Origin: Actinomadura latina NBRC 106108
Lineage (GTDB): Bacteria > Actinomycetota > Actinomycetes > Streptosporangiales > Streptosporangiaceae
Reading direction: 5' to 3'
Length of the DNA: 64,000 nt
Assembly: GCF_001552195.1 (NCBI RefSeq)
Contig: NZ_BCQS01000027.1
Coordinates: forward strand, 1-64,000
In this document: positions 1 to 8,640 of the stretch, one piece after another
Numbering within the stretch: the first letter of the stretch is position 1
How the letters are laid out: the number at the start of each line of letters is the position of its first letter
The notes under the pieces: generated by a model
Databases searched by the model: none
Told to the model about the DNA's origin: nothing
The model's input: only the letters and a program-made list of their open reading frames with translations
Position numbers and translations under genes: made by a program

Positions 1-125
1 TTGTTCGCGTCCCTGTGTGGTTCCCAGGAAACAACCTGGGCACCCGTAGTGCATACAAATTGGATACCGAGCCTGGTCGCTTGGACGTCGACTTGCCCAC
101 CCGCAGCGCGGGTGGTGCGTGAGGC
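1..125 (+). other. 23S-5S rRNA internal spacer
   Basis: The sequence directly before the 5S gene looks like the actinobacterial 23S-5S spacer and contains no credible coding sequence. It carries an 8-bp hairpin, with arms at 97-104 and 108-115 around a 3-base loop, of the kind involved in rRNA processing. The 23S 3' end should lie just left of the window. An open frame covering 1-318 runs through the 5S gene and is not a gene. Confidence 0.75.
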
Positions 126-243
126 GTTCGGTGGTTTTGGCGAAGGGGAAACACCCGGTCCCATCCCGAACCCGGAAGTTAAGCCCTTCAGCGCCGATGG
201 TACTGCATGGGAGACTGTGTGGGAGAGTAGGACACCGCCGGAC
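126..243 (+). rRNA. rrf: 5S ribosomal RNA
   Basis: This is the 5S rRNA of the large ribosomal subunit, about 118 nt long. The ends were set by the terminal helix: bases 126-134 pair with 235-243. The internal blocks typical of 5S are present, including the conserved CCGAACCCGGAAG stretch at about 165-178, the GCGCCGATGGTACTGC block and the GGGAGAGTAGG block. It is the last gene of an rRNA operon read rightward and is followed at once by a terminator hairpin. Confidence 0.95.
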
Positions 244-251
244 TTGACTTG

Positions 252-287
252 GTCGAGGGTCGCCCCGATTTGCGGGGCGGCCCTCGA
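252..287 (+). terminator. rRNA operon terminator hairpin
   Basis: This is a 16-bp stem with one G-U wobble (arms 252-267 and 272-287, 4-base loop), 9 bases after the 5S gene. No clear U-run follows, which is common for GC-rich actinobacterial terminators. It should end the rRNA transcript. Confidence 0.75.
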
Positions 288-359
288 CGCATGTCGTGGT
301 CCCGCCAAAGTAGGCTGACAAGTGTCCACGAACCACCATCAAGAACAGTGACGGACGTG

Positions 360-2576
360 ATGAGCGCGGAAGACGACGGCCGCGGCGGCGACAGCCGCGA
401 GCGACGGGGCGATGGCGGGCGGAACACCCCGCCCCGCCGTGGGGGCGGTGCCCGTGGCGGCACGGGCGGCTCCGGCGATCGCAAGGGCGGCGGGCCCCGT
501 GGGGGCGCGCCACACGCCGGCGGTGGTTGGAAGGACCGGGATTCGCGCGGTAAGCGCGATGACCGCAAACCAGGCCGTCCGTTCAAGCGTTCCGACGATC
601 GGCGTACCGAATCCCGTGACGGCCGGTCGGATGACCGTCGGGAGCGCAGTTCTTCCGGGGGCCCTCGCGGTGAGCGCGGGGAAGGCCGGTTCGAGGGTCC
701 GCGCGGTGGCCGGGGCAAGCCTGCAGATCGGGGCGAGCGGCGTTTCAGCGGGCCTCGTAGTGCCCAAGGCGGATCTGGCGAGCGGCGGTTCGAAGGTCAG
801 GGCGAGCGGCGGTACGGCGGTGCGCGCGGCGGCCAGGGCAGGCCTGGTGAGAACCGATACGAGGGCTCCCGGGGCGCTCAGGGCAGGCCGGGTGAGCGGC
901 GTTCCAACGGACCCCGCAGTGGCCAGGGTGGATCTGGCGAGCGGCGGTTCGATGGGCCGCGTGGTGGTCAGGGCGGGTCTGGCGAGCGGCGGTTCGATGG
1001 GCCCCGCAGTGGCCAGGGCGAGCGCGGTGAGCGGCGGTTCAATGGGCCCCGCGGCGGTCAGGGCGAACGGGGTGAACGCCAGTACGGCGGTGCTCGTGGT
1101 GCCTCTGGCGGGCCCGGTGAGAGGCGGTTCGAGGGCTCCCGGGGCGCTCAGGGTGAGCGGCGGTTCGATGGGCCGCGGAGTGGTCAGGGCGGGTCTGGTG
1201 AGCGGCGGTTCGATGGGCCGCGTGGTGGTCGGGGCAAGCCGGAGGAGCGCCGAGCCGGTGGTTTCGGCGGATCCCGTGCGCCTCGCCAGGGCCAGGGGGC
1301 AGGGCCGCGGCGCGATGGGCGTCCGGGTGGTCCGCGCACTGGTGAGGGCCAGGGCGAGCGCAGGTTCAAGGACCGCGACGAACGTCCGGGCGGGCGCCGG
1401 TTCGAAGGCAAGCGTGAAGGGCGTCCGGGCGACCGGGACAGGCCCTTCAAAGGGCGCGGGCCGAAGCGTCCCCAAGACGGCGGACGTTCCTATGGCCCGC
1501 CTCGTGACCGTCAGGACAGGCGGGGACGAAGCGACGAGCAGGAACTTCCCAGGCACGATGACCCGCTGCTGCCGGACGATGTCACCGGCGAGGAGCTGGA
1601 CGTCGACGCGCGCGTTGAACTGCGCACGCTTCCGAAGGACCTGGCGACCAAGGTCGCGCGCCATCTGGTGATGGCGGGACGGCTGGCCGAGGACGAGCCC
1701 GAGCAGTCCTACAAGCACGCGAAGGCCGCGCGGCGGCTCGCGTCGCGGGTCGGGATCGTCCGGGAGGCCGCCGGTATCGCGGCATACCACGCGGGCGAGT
1801 GGGCGGAGGCGCTCGCGGAGCTGCGGGCCGCGCGGCGGCTCGGCGCCGGCGACGACTCCTACCTGCCGGTGATGGTCGACTGCGAGCGGGGCCTCGGCCG
1901 TCCCGAGCGTGCCCTCGACCTGATCAAGTCGCCGGAGGCCGAGAACCTCGACCCGATGGGACGCGTCGAGCTCCGCATCGTGGAGTCGGGCGTCCGCCGC
2001 GACATGGGCCAGTACGACGCGGCCGTCGTCACCCTGCAGGTCCCGGAGTTGCGCGACCGGAGGCTCCGGCCGTGGTCGACGCGGCTGTTCTACGCCTACG
2101 CGGACGCACTCGCCGAGGCGGGACGGGCGGACGAGGCCGCCGACTGGTTCGCGCGGACCGCCGCCGCCGACCGGGACGGCGACACCGACGCCGCCGAACG
2201 TTACGCCGAGATCGAAGGCCTCCACATCCTCGACACCGAGGACACCGAGGAAGACGACGCTGAAATGGTCGGCATCGGCGAAGAAGGCGATGATGTAGGC
2301 GACGACGATGGCGCGACCACCGATGCCGCGACTACTGATGGCGCGGTCACTGATGGCGCGGTCATTGGCGATGTGGCCGCTGATGGTGTGGGCACGGAAG
2401 ATGGTGCGGGTGGCGAGGGACAGGACGTAGCGGAGGCCGGGGCGGCCACGGACATCGCGTTCAAGCCCGCCGAGCCCGAGGTGCGGGAGGCGTCGGACGA
2501 GGACGTTCCCGAGGCGCAGGTGCTGTTCCTGGAGCCGAAGCCGGCGGACGGCGAGGAGCCTCCACCAGGGGAGTGA
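360..2576 (+). CDS. RGG-repeat and TPR protein
   Basis: Two-part protein of about 738 aa. The first ~390 residues are a very basic, Gly/Arg/Gln-rich disordered region. It holds roughly 13 imperfect copies of a ~15-residue unit of the form GERRFDGPRGGQGGS, coded at about 669-1268. The middle, coded at about 1580-2230, is helical and tetratricopeptide-like. The C-terminus is acidic (EEDD, GDDDGATTD runs). The RGG/RF units resemble RNA-binding RGG boxes, so an RNA- or ribosome-linked role is inferred, helped by its place after the 5S gene. I chose ATG 360; GTG 348 or a start at 249 (inside the terminator region) are alternatives, and no strong ribosome-binding site decides. TPR-like proteins with such tails are annotated as hypothetical in related actinomycetes. 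Confidence 0.8.
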   Translation: MSAEDDGRGGDSRERRGDGGRNTPPRRGGGARGGTGGSGDRKGGGPRGGAPHAGGGWKDRDSRGKRDDRKPGRPFKRSDDRRTESRDGRSDDRRERSSSGGPRGERGEGRFEGPRGGRGKPADRGERRFSGPRSAQGGSGERRFEGQGERRYGGARGGQGRPGENRYEGSRGAQGRPGERRSNGPRSGQGGSGERRFDGPRGGQGGSGERRFDGPRSGQGERGERRFNGPRGGQGERGERQYGGARGASGGPGERRFEGSRGAQGERRFDGPRSGQGGSGERRFDGPRGGRGKPEERRAGGFGGSRAPRQGQGAGPRRDGRPGGPRTGEGQGERRFKDRDERPGGRRFEGKREGRPGDRDRPFKGRGPKRPQDGGRSYGPPRDRQDRRGRSDEQELPRHDDPLLPDDVTGEELDVDARVELRTLPKDLATKVARHLVMAGRLAEDEPEQSYKHAKAARRLASRVGIVREAAGIAAYHAGEWAEALAELRAARRLGAGDDSYLPVMVDCERGLGRPERALDLIKSPEAENLDPMGRVELRIVESGVRRDMGQYDAAVVTLQVPELRDRRLRPWSTRLFYAYADALAEAGRADEAADWFARTAAADRDGDTDAAERYAEIEGLHILDTEDTEEDDAEMVGIGEEGDDVGDDDGATTDAATTDGAVTDGAVIGDVAADGVGTEDGAGGEGQDVAEAGAATDIAFKPAEPEVREASDEDVPEAQVLFLEPKPADGEEPPPGE
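669..1268 (+). repeat. In-frame coding repeats (RGG units)
   Basis: Tandem degenerate repeats of about 45 bp encode the 15-residue GERRFxGPRxGQGGS unit. A core GGCGAGCGGCGGTTCGATGG recurs nearly unchanged several times at about 935-1215. Copy number is about 13, with some shortened units. The repeats keep frame, so they are selected as protein. Confidence 0.85.
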
Positions 2577-2681
2577 CCACCGGTACTTGACTGGCGGGTA
2601 GGTTTCCCGGATATTCACGGGACTGTGCCGATCGGGGGCCGCCGGATTCGTCCGGCGGTGATCGACTCCATGAGGAGAGTC

Positions 2682-3848
2682 ATGTCCCTGAACCGACGCA
2701 CGTTCCTGCGCGCCACCGCCGTCGCCGGCGGCACGACCGTGTTCTCCGGCGCCCTGTGGCAGCGGGCCTTCGCCTCCGGGCCGGCGCAGCCCGGCCCGGG
2801 CCCGTACGGTGCGCTGCAGGCCGTGGACGGCAACGGGCTGCAACTGCCGAAGGGGTTCACGAGCCGGATCGTGGCGCGGTCGCTGCAGCGCGTCGAAGGG
2901 ACGCGGCACACCTGGCATCCCGCGCCCGACGGCGGTGCGTGCTTCCCCGACGGGGACGGCTGGATCTACGTCAGCAACTCGGAGGTCCCCGTCGTCGGCG
3001 GTGTGTCCGCCATGCGGTTCGACGCGTCCGGGAAGGTGACGTCCGCGTACCGGATCCTGAACGGCACCACGCTGAACTGCTCCGGTGGGGCGACGCCGTG
3101 GAACACGTGGCTGTCGTGCGAGGAGCACGACTACGGCCTCGTGTACGAGACGGATCCGTGCGGGCAGAACTCGGCGGTGCCGCGTCCGGCGATGGGCCGG
3201 TTCAAGCACGAGGCCGCCGCGTCCGACCCCGAGCGCAAGGTCGTCTACCTGACCGAGGACCAAAGTGACGGCTGCTTCTACCGGTTCCGCCCGAAGACGT
3301 GGGGCGACCTGTCGTCCGGGACGCTCGAAGTCCTGGTCGGCTCCGGGACGGGGTCCGTCACGTGGACGAAAGTGCCGAGCCCGCAGTTCTGGCTTACACC
3401 GACCCGCGAGCAGGTGTCGGACGCCATGCGCTTCGACGGCGGCGAGGGCTGCTACTACACGCACGGTGTCTGCTACTTCACCACCAAGGGCGACAACCGT
3501 GTGTGGGGCTACGACGCGGCCGGCGAACGGCTGGACATCGCCTACGACGACGACCTCGTCACCAGTGGAGAGGCGCCCCTGCACGGTGTCGACGCCGTGA
3601 CGGCCACGGCGTCCGGTGACCTGTACGTCGCCGAGGACGGCGACAACATGGAGATCAACCTCATCACCACGGACGGGATCGTGACGCCGTTCCTGCGCGT
3701 CCTCGGCCACGACGAGTCGGAGGTCACCGGCTGCGCGTTCAGCCCGGACGGCTCACGCCTGTACTTCTCGTCCCAGCGCGGCAAGAGCGGCTTCATCGCG
3801 GGCACGGACGGCTACACGTTCGAGGTCACCGGCCCCTTCCGTCGCTGA
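2682..3848 (+). CDS. PhoX-like (DUF839) Tat-exported protein
   Basis: 388-aa secreted protein of the DUF839/PhoX family, which includes calcium- and iron-dependent alkaline phosphatases. The N-terminus is a Tat signal: NRRTFLR at residues 4-10, a hydrophobic stretch, then AFA before residue 32. The body shows the beta-propeller style of the family, with HTWHPAPDGGACF, WNTWLSCEEH, GRFKHEAA and LYVAEDGDNMEI. ATG 2682 was chosen because GAGGAG lies 5 bases upstream and the twin-arginine motif then starts at residue 4; the in-frame starts at 2625 and 2670 lack this. It would release phosphate from organic esters outside the cell; many DUF839 proteins have no assay, so substrate is uncertain. Confidence 0.85.
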   Translation: MSLNRRTFLRATAVAGGTTVFSGALWQRAFASGPAQPGPGPYGALQAVDGNGLQLPKGFTSRIVARSLQRVEGTRHTWHPAPDGGACFPDGDGWIYVSNSEVPVVGGVSAMRFDASGKVTSAYRILNGTTLNCSGGATPWNTWLSCEEHDYGLVYETDPCGQNSAVPRPAMGRFKHEAAASDPERKVVYLTEDQSDGCFYRFRPKTWGDLSSGTLEVLVGSGTGSVTWTKVPSPQFWLTPTREQVSDAMRFDGGEGCYYTHGVCYFTTKGDNRVWGYDAAGERLDIAYDDDLVTSGEAPLHGVDAVTATASGDLYVAEDGDNMEINLITTDGIVTPFLRVLGHDESEVTGCAFSPDGSRLYFSSQRGKSGFIAGTDGYTFEVTGPFRR

Positions 3849-3898
3849 GAGCGCTGCGCGCCCCTGCCGGGGGCGTGCCCGTCGTCGAGGACGCGGCT

Positions 3899-4837
3899 TC
3901 AGGCGTGCCTGTTCAGAGCGTGCAGGATGCCGGTGACGTTGCTCTCGGCGCTGTTCAGCACCTCGTACTTGGCGACCAGGTCGGGGTCGGCGTCGTCGGC
4001 CATGACGGCGTAGCGGCCCCTGGTCCGGTTGACGACCATGGCGACGGCGTGGTCGAGGTCGAGGTCCTGGTCCTTGGCGTCCTGGACGGCGTCCACCCAG
4101 ACGCGCAGCTCCTCCGCCGACCGTTCGAGCGTGTCGTCCACCTCGGTCACGGGCCCGTAGTGCGCGAACAGCAGCCGCTGCGGGCCCAGCGACCGGAACT
4201 TGCCGAGGGACGCCAGCGCGGCGTCCAGGTCGAAGTCGGGCGGCGGTGTCGCGGGCTTCACGTCCGCCGTCTCCGGGATGTAGATGCCGGCGGCGTCGCC
4301 CACGTACAGGTCGCCGGTCTGGGAGTCCACCAGCCCGACGTGGTGCTTGGCGTGGCCGGGGGAGTAGTGCGACTCCAGCCGCCGCCCGCCGCCGAGGTCG
4401 ATGACGCCGGTGTCCTCGACGGCCCGGATCCGGGACGCGTCCGTCGGCTTCAACTCGCCGAACAGGGTGTCGAGGCTGTCCCCGTACACCATGCGGGCGC
4501 TGCGCATGAGCCGCGCCGGGTCGGCCAGGTGCCGCGCGCCCTTCTCGTGGACGACGACCTCCGCGCCCGGGTACATCTGCGCTATGTCGCCGACGCCGCC
4601 CGCGTGGTCCAGGTGGATGTGCGTCACGACCACGGTCGCCAGGTCGTCCGCCCCGACGCCCAGTGCCCGCAGCGCCGCCTGCACCACGGGCGCCGAACCG
4701 GACGTGCCGGGCTCCACCAGGCATGGCCGGTCGGACAGGATCAGGTATCCGGCGGTGATGCCGCTGTAGCCGGCCATCCGGGTGTCGATCTCGTAGACGT
4801 CCCCGCCGAGCGGTGTGATCGTGGTCGCGGTGTCCAT
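3899..4837 (-). CDS. MBL-fold metallo-hydrolase
   Basis: 312-aa cytoplasmic metallo-beta-lactamase-fold hydrolase. The metal motif HIHLDH is at residues 73-78, followed by a later metal histidine in SPGHAKHH (about 160) and the bridging Asp in YVGDAAG (about 182). No signal peptide is seen. This subgroup is annotated generally as glyoxalase-II-like or as hydrolases of unknown substrate. It starts 7 bases after the stop of the upstream DUF1015 gene, so the two form one transcript. The DNA between its stop and the convergent PhoX-like gene is only about 50 bp. Confidence 0.85.
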   Translation of the reverse strand: MDTATTITPLGGDVYEIDTRMAGYSGITAGYLILSDRPCLVEPGTSGSAPVVQAALRALGVGADDLATVVVTHIHLDHAGGVGDIAQMYPGAEVVVHEKGARHLADPARLMRSARMVYGDSLDTLFGELKPTDASRIRAVEDTGVIDLGGGRRLESHYSPGHAKHHVGLVDSQTGDLYVGDAAGIYIPETADVKPATPPPDFDLDAALASLGKFRSLGPQRLLFAHYGPVTEVDDTLERSAEELRVWVDAVQDAKDQDLDLDHAVAMVVNRTRGRYAVMADDADPDLVAKYEVLNSAESNVTGILHALNRHA

Positions 4838-4844
4838 TCCCCGA

Positions 4845-6194
4845 TCATGGCCTCTCGGGGGCGTCCGGGTCGAGAAGCCGCAGGACGAGACCGGTGCGGG
4901 GCTTGGGCCCGAACGAGGTCGACTTGCGCGGCACGCGCTCGCCCTCGCCCGCGACGGCGAGCACGTCCTCGACCCTCAGCGGGTTGAGGACGACCGCCGT
5001 GCCGCCCGAGCGCCGGGCGCGGCCGATCGCGGCGGACGGGTCGTCGTGCACCACCTCGATGGCGTTCTCGTTCTCCGGGACGTCCCACAAGGTGTCGATG
5101 AGGAGGTAGTCCAGGACGGCGGTGTCGAGCCTGCACCAGCGCTGGGAGTGCCCGGACGGCTTGCAGCGCGCGATGGCGTCCTCGTGGGGGTCGGTAAGGA
5201 GATGAAGGGAGTCGCCTCCACCGAGCAGGAAGGCGGGACCATCCGCATTGGCGAGCGCTTCGATGGCGGACCCCTCGTCCGAGAAGTCGGTCACGTGGAA
5301 CGCCTTGCGCGCCCTCTCGACCGCGTCGTCCGGACGGAGATCCGGCAGGACGCGGTGGATCGCCCCCAAATGCGGCGGGTAACGGGTGGAGTCGACCAGG
5401 AGCGCCAGCCCCTCGTCCCAAGGCCCGGGACCATCACCGGCCGCGTGGTGGCGGGCCTGCAGGGCGCGGTAGGTGGCGTAGCGGTGATGGCCGTCGGCGA
5501 TGAGGGCCCGCTTGTCGCGAAGGTCGGCGGCCACCCGCGCGTGCAGAGCGGGGTCGGTGATGCGCCACAGCCGGTGCGTCAGCCCGTCGTCCGCGTCGAA
5601 CTCCAGGAGCGGCGCGGACGAGGCGGCGCCGTCGACGATGCGTGCCGCGTCGCCGCCGCCCTCGTACACCAGGAAGATCGGTTCGAGGTTGGCGTTCGCG
5701 GCCGTCATCAGCGCCAGCCGGTCGCGGACCGGGCCGGGGAACACGTTCTCGTGCGGCAGCACGACCCCGTCGGCCTCCGCGCGCAGGCCCAGCCCGCCGA
5801 TCAGGCCGCGCTGCAGGACCGTCCCGCCGCGCGCCGCCTCGTAGACGTAGAGGGCCGGGCCCGGATCGATGGCGAGCGCGCCCTCGGCCAGCCAGCGGCG
5901 GAGCCGCTCGCCCGCCGCGGCGTAGCTCTCCCCGGCCGCGCGCGGCAGGTTCAGCCGGACGATGTTGTGCCCGCCGCCCGCCAGCAGCCGCAGCGCCGCC
6001 GCCTCGTCGATCAGGTCGTACGGCGGCATGGTCACCGCCGCCGGGTCGCCGGCCACCTCGGGGACGAACCGGACGCCGCGGAACGGGGCCAGCTCCAGGC
6101 CGGCGCCCGTGCGCGGCCCCGCCGTCCCGAAGATCCGGGCGCTGAACTCCTCCGGCCCGAGGCCGGAGGGCAGGTCGTCGTCCACGCTGGGCAT
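4845..6194 (-). CDS. DUF1015 family protein
   Basis: 449-aa cytoplasmic protein of the DUF1015 family. These proteins are widespread and of unknown biochemical role. Recognisable stretches are FRGVRF followed by PPYDLID near residues 40-65, NIVRLNLPR, LYVYE, GLIGGLGLRAEADGVVLPHE, and ADGHHRYATY in the middle. The longer open frame upstream (to 6683) is antisense to a TPR gene and was discarded. ATG 6194 gives a normal family N-terminus. It is divergent from the TPR gene at 6261 and heads an operon with the MBL hydrolase. Confidence 0.85.
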   Translation of the reverse strand: MPSVDDDLPSGLGPEEFSARIFGTAGPRTGAGLELAPFRGVRFVPEVAGDPAAVTMPPYDLIDEAAALRLLAGGGHNIVRLNLPRAAGESYAAAGERLRRWLAEGALAIDPGPALYVYEAARGGTVLQRGLIGGLGLRAEADGVVLPHENVFPGPVRDRLALMTAANANLEPIFLVYEGGGDAARIVDGAASSAPLLEFDADDGLTHRLWRITDPALHARVAADLRDKRALIADGHHRYATYRALQARHHAAGDGPGPWDEGLALLVDSTRYPPHLGAIHRVLPDLRPDDAVERARKAFHVTDFSDEGSAIEALANADGPAFLLGGGDSLHLLTDPHEDAIARCKPSGHSQRWCRLDTAVLDYLLIDTLWDVPENENAIEVVHDDPSAAIGRARRSGGTAVVLNPLRVEDVLAVAGEGERVPRKSTSFGPKPRTGLVLRLLDPDAPERP

Positions 6195-6260
6195 GGTATT
6201 CACCGGGAGGCGCGCGGCGCCCCGGCGGGTACGGTCGTAATGATCCGAGGGGAGGTCCAT

Positions 6261-6713
6261 ATGAGTGGTCAAGGGCTTGGACGCCCGGAGGATTCCCCGG
6301 GGAACGACCCGGGTGGCCCTGGCGAGCGGCCCGCCCCGCCCGAAGGCGGGGTCTACGAGTGGTACACGCGGGGCCTGGAGCTGCTGCGGTCGGGCAGCGC
6401 CGCCGCCGCGCTGCAGCTGCTGGCCCGGGCCGCCGAGGCCGAACCGGGGTCGCACAGCATCCGGGAGGCGCTCGCCCGCGCCCAGTTCGGCGCCCGGCAG
6501 TTCGGCGCGGCGGCGGCGAGCTTCCGCCGGATCGTCGAGGCGGAGCCCGCCGAGGACTACGCGCGGTTCGGGCTCGGGCTGTCGCTGAGCCGGCTGGGCG
6601 ACTTCGGGGGCGCCGTCGAGCAGCTCGCGCTCGCCGTCGCCATGCGCCCGGACAACCAGGACTACGCGAAGGCGTTGCGGCACGCCAGGGCCACCCTCGA
6701 CGCCCGGCGCTGA
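6261..6713 (+). CDS. Small TPR protein
   Basis: 150-aa soluble protein. After a ~30-residue Gly/Pro-rich start it consists of about three helical hairpins of TPR type, with YTRGLELLRSGSAAAALQLL, then FGAAAASFRRIVEAEPAEDY, then GGAVEQLALAVAMRPDN. TPR folds bind protein partners; the partner is not evident. ATG 6261 has a strong GAGGGGAGG site about 7 bases upstream. It precedes the HAD phosphatase by about 56 bp in the same direction and may be co-transcribed with it. Confidence 0.85.
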   Translation: MSGQGLGRPEDSPGNDPGGPGERPAPPEGGVYEWYTRGLELLRSGSAAAALQLLARAAEAEPGSHSIREALARAQFGARQFGAAAASFRRIVEAEPAEDYARFGLGLSLSRLGDFGGAVEQLALAVAMRPDNQDYAKALRHARATLDARR

Positions 6714-6769
6714 CCCGGCCCTTACCCGTCGGTAACATCCCCCGTACGATCACCCGCATGAGGAGCGCG

Positions 6770-7771
6770 ATGAAAGGCAGCGACCGTCCCCTGAGCGAGG
6801 CGTACGACGTCGCCCTGCTCGACCTCGACGGGGTCGTCTACGTCGGCCGCAGGCCCGTTCCGGCGGCGGCGGACTCGCTCGCCAAGGCCCGCGCGGCGGG
6901 GCAGCGGCTCGCGTTCGTGACGAACAACGCGTCCCGGACCCCGTCGGCCGTCGCGGAACTGCTCACCGACGTGGGCGTCCCGGCCGACCCGGCGGACGTG
7001 GTGACCTCCGCGCAGGCCGCCGCACGCCTGCTCGCCGAACGACTGCCCGCGGGGTCGGAGGTGCTCGTGGTCGGCGGCATGGGCCTGCGCCACGCCCTGT
7101 ACCAGCACGGCCTTCGCCCGGTGTCGACCGCCGCCGGGCGGCCCCCGGCCGTCGCGCAGGGCTACCACCCGGATCTCACCTACGGGGCGCTGTCGGAGGG
7201 CGCGCAGGCCGTCAGCATGGGCGCGCTGTTCGTCGGCTCCAACGGCGACCTGACCATCCCCGGCGGCGAGGGGCCGCCGCACCCCGGCAACGGGTCCCTG
7301 CTCCGCGTGATCAGCTCGGCGACCGGCGTCGAGCCGATCGTCACCGGCAAGCCCGAGCGGCCGCTGCACCAGGAGTCGATCCTGCGCACCGGCGCCGAGC
7401 GCCCCCTCGTCGTGGGCGACCGCCTCGACACCGACATCGAGGGCGCCCGCAACGGCGGCGCCGACAGCCTGCTGGTCTTCACCGGCGTCACCGACCCCAT
7501 GCAGGCCCTCACCGCCCCGCCGAACCGCCGCCCCGACTACCTGGCCCCGGACCTGACCGGCCTGCTCGTCCCGCATCCGGAGACCGTCTCCGCGGACGGC
7601 GGCCACACCTGCCGCGGCTGGACGGCCCGCCGTGAAGGGGACGCCTTCGCCCTCACCGGCTCCGGGGACCCCTACGACGGCCTCCGCGCCCTCGCGTCCG
7701 CCGCCTGGGAGACCGACACGCCGGCGTCCCCCGAAGCCCTCTCGGAAGCCCTGGAGGGCCTCGCCCTCTAG
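6770..7771 (+). CDS. HAD-IIA family phosphatase
   Basis: 333-aa HAD-superfamily hydrolase, subfamily IIA (NagD / 4-nitrophenylphosphatase / phosphoglycolate phosphatase type). Motif I is DLDGVVY near residue 17, with TNNASRTP next, then substrate-cap text GYHPDLTYGAL, the lysine in TGKPERP, and motif III GDRLDTDIEGA. A C-terminal extension of about 70 residues after the core (HTCRGW, YDGLRAL, AAWE) is usual in actinobacterial members. ATG 6770 has AGGAG at 6761-6765. Its TAG stop shares the tetranucleotide CTAG with the convergent SCP2-like gene. Confidence 0.88.
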   Translation: MKGSDRPLSEAYDVALLDLDGVVYVGRRPVPAAADSLAKARAAGQRLAFVTNNASRTPSAVAELLTDVGVPADPADVVTSAQAAARLLAERLPAGSEVLVVGGMGLRHALYQHGLRPVSTAAGRPPAVAQGYHPDLTYGALSEGAQAVSMGALFVGSNGDLTIPGGEGPPHPGNGSLLRVISSATGVEPIVTGKPERPLHQESILRTGAERPLVVGDRLDTDIEGARNGGADSLLVFTGVTDPMQALTAPPNRRPDYLAPDLTGLLVPHPETVSADGGHTCRGWTARREGDAFALTGSGDPYDGLRALASAAWETDTPASPEALSEALEGLAL

Positions 7772-8109
7772 AGCAGCTTCCGCAGGCGCAGCAGGTCGAA
7801 GATGCTCGCCTCGATCTTGACCCGGCCGGTGGCCCACGCCTTGGCCGGATGCAGCTCGTCGTGCGCCATGGCGACGAGGTCGTCGCTGTCCACGGTCAGC
7901 CGGACCTGCGCGGACCCGGGGTCGCCGTCGGGCTCGAACCGGTCGAGACCGCCCTCGTGCACCCGGGTGCGGTAGGCCAGCCCGAGGTCCGGGATGCGGC
8001 AGCTGATCGTCCGCTCGACGACGTGCTCGGCGAGCCGGTCGGCGTCCACCTCCGCCAGCCGCGCCGCGACGCGGTCCAGCGCCGCGCGGCAGTCCTCCTC
8101 GTTCGCCAT
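7768..8109 (-). CDS. SCP2 sterol-binding-like protein
   Basis: 113-aa protein with the small SCP2/sterol-carrier fold. This is suggested by SCRIPDLGLAYRTRV, VRLTVDSDDLVAMA and the C-terminal AWATGRVKIEASIFDLLRLRKLL block typical of actinobacterial members. Such proteins hold a hydrophobic ligand; none is known here. ATG 8109 gives the family start; ATG 8127 is only a few bases from GGAGG, too close to use it well, so the start is open by six codons. It is convergent with the HAD gene. Confidence 0.75.
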   Translation of the reverse strand: MANEEDCRAALDRVAARLAEVDADRLAEHVVERTISCRIPDLGLAYRTRVHEGGLDRFEPDGDPGSAQVRLTVDSDDLVAMAHDELHPAKAWATGRVKIEASIFDLLRLRKLL

Positions 8110-8310
8110 GGTCAGGCCGTTCCCCATTCCTCCGGCAACGATGTCGAGCCGCACGACCGGGAGACTACCTCCGCCAAGTGACACTCTGCGGCCGGGCCGG
8201 GACGGTCCAGAACCCGGGCCCGGCGGGTGGGCGGGAACATCGCGGTAGCGTTCGGGGTGAGACGGAGGCGACCCGGCACGGGCGATCCGGGACCGTTGGG
8301 AGGAGACGCG

Positions 8311-8640
8311 ATGTCGGACGAGGCCGCCGGGACGCGGGAGATCCCCGCTGCGGAGGAGGCGCCGGCCGCCGGGCCGGAGGCGCGGGAGTCGCGGCTTCCG
8401 GCCGTGCCGCCGCCGGAGCCGACCGGCGACCCGCGCGTGGACGCCGCCGTGGCGGGCCTCGGCGAGCTCGGCGGGCGGCCCGTCGGCGAGCACGTGGAGA
8501 TCTTCGAGGACGTCCACCGGCGGCTCCAGGAGCTGCTCGCGTCCGCCGGGCAGGACGAGCCGCCCCAGCCGCCCCAGCAGTCACAGCCGTCACAGCCGTC
8601 CCGCCCCGCCTTCCCCGACGCCCTCCGCCCCCGCCCGTGA
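8311..8640 (+). CDS. Small Pro/Gln-rich protein before tlyA
   Basis: 109-aa acidic protein of unknown function. The only folded-looking part is RVDAAVAGLGELGGRPVGEHVEIFEDVHRRLQELL near residues 42-76, a short helical segment. The rest is Ala/Pro/Glu-rich and ends in a Pro/Gln/Ser tail. GGAGGAG lies about 6 bases before ATG 8311, and the stop overlaps the GTG of tlyA by 3 bases, so it is translated and coupled to tlyA. Small proteins in this spot before tlyA occur in other actinomycetes. Confidence 0.75.
   Translation: MSDEAAGTREIPAAEEAPAAGPEARESRLPAVPPPEPTGDPRVDAAVAGLGELGGRPVGEHVEIFEDVHRRLQELLASAGQDEPPQPPQQSQPSQPSRPAFPDALRPRP

Noticed and set aside
1..318. Open frame across the 5S rRNA and spacer
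   Set aside because: The 5S gene is unmistakable in this stretch, and the frame has no start signal or protein-like content.
669..1268. CRISPR-like repeat series
   Set aside because: Repeats keep codon frame, vary in the middle and have no equal unique spacers.
412..1671. 419-codon alternative plus-strand frame inside the RGG gene
   Set aside because: It is the second frame of the in-frame repeats and stays open only because the repeats lack stop codons; the real frame is the one with the TPR domain and acidic tail.
339..3710. 1123-codon open frame on the minus strand
   Set aside because: It is antisense to two well supported plus-strand genes; long minus-strand frames are expected in very GC-rich DNA. 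The residue pattern (Val/Arg/Pro/Leu repeats) is a mirror of the coding repeats.
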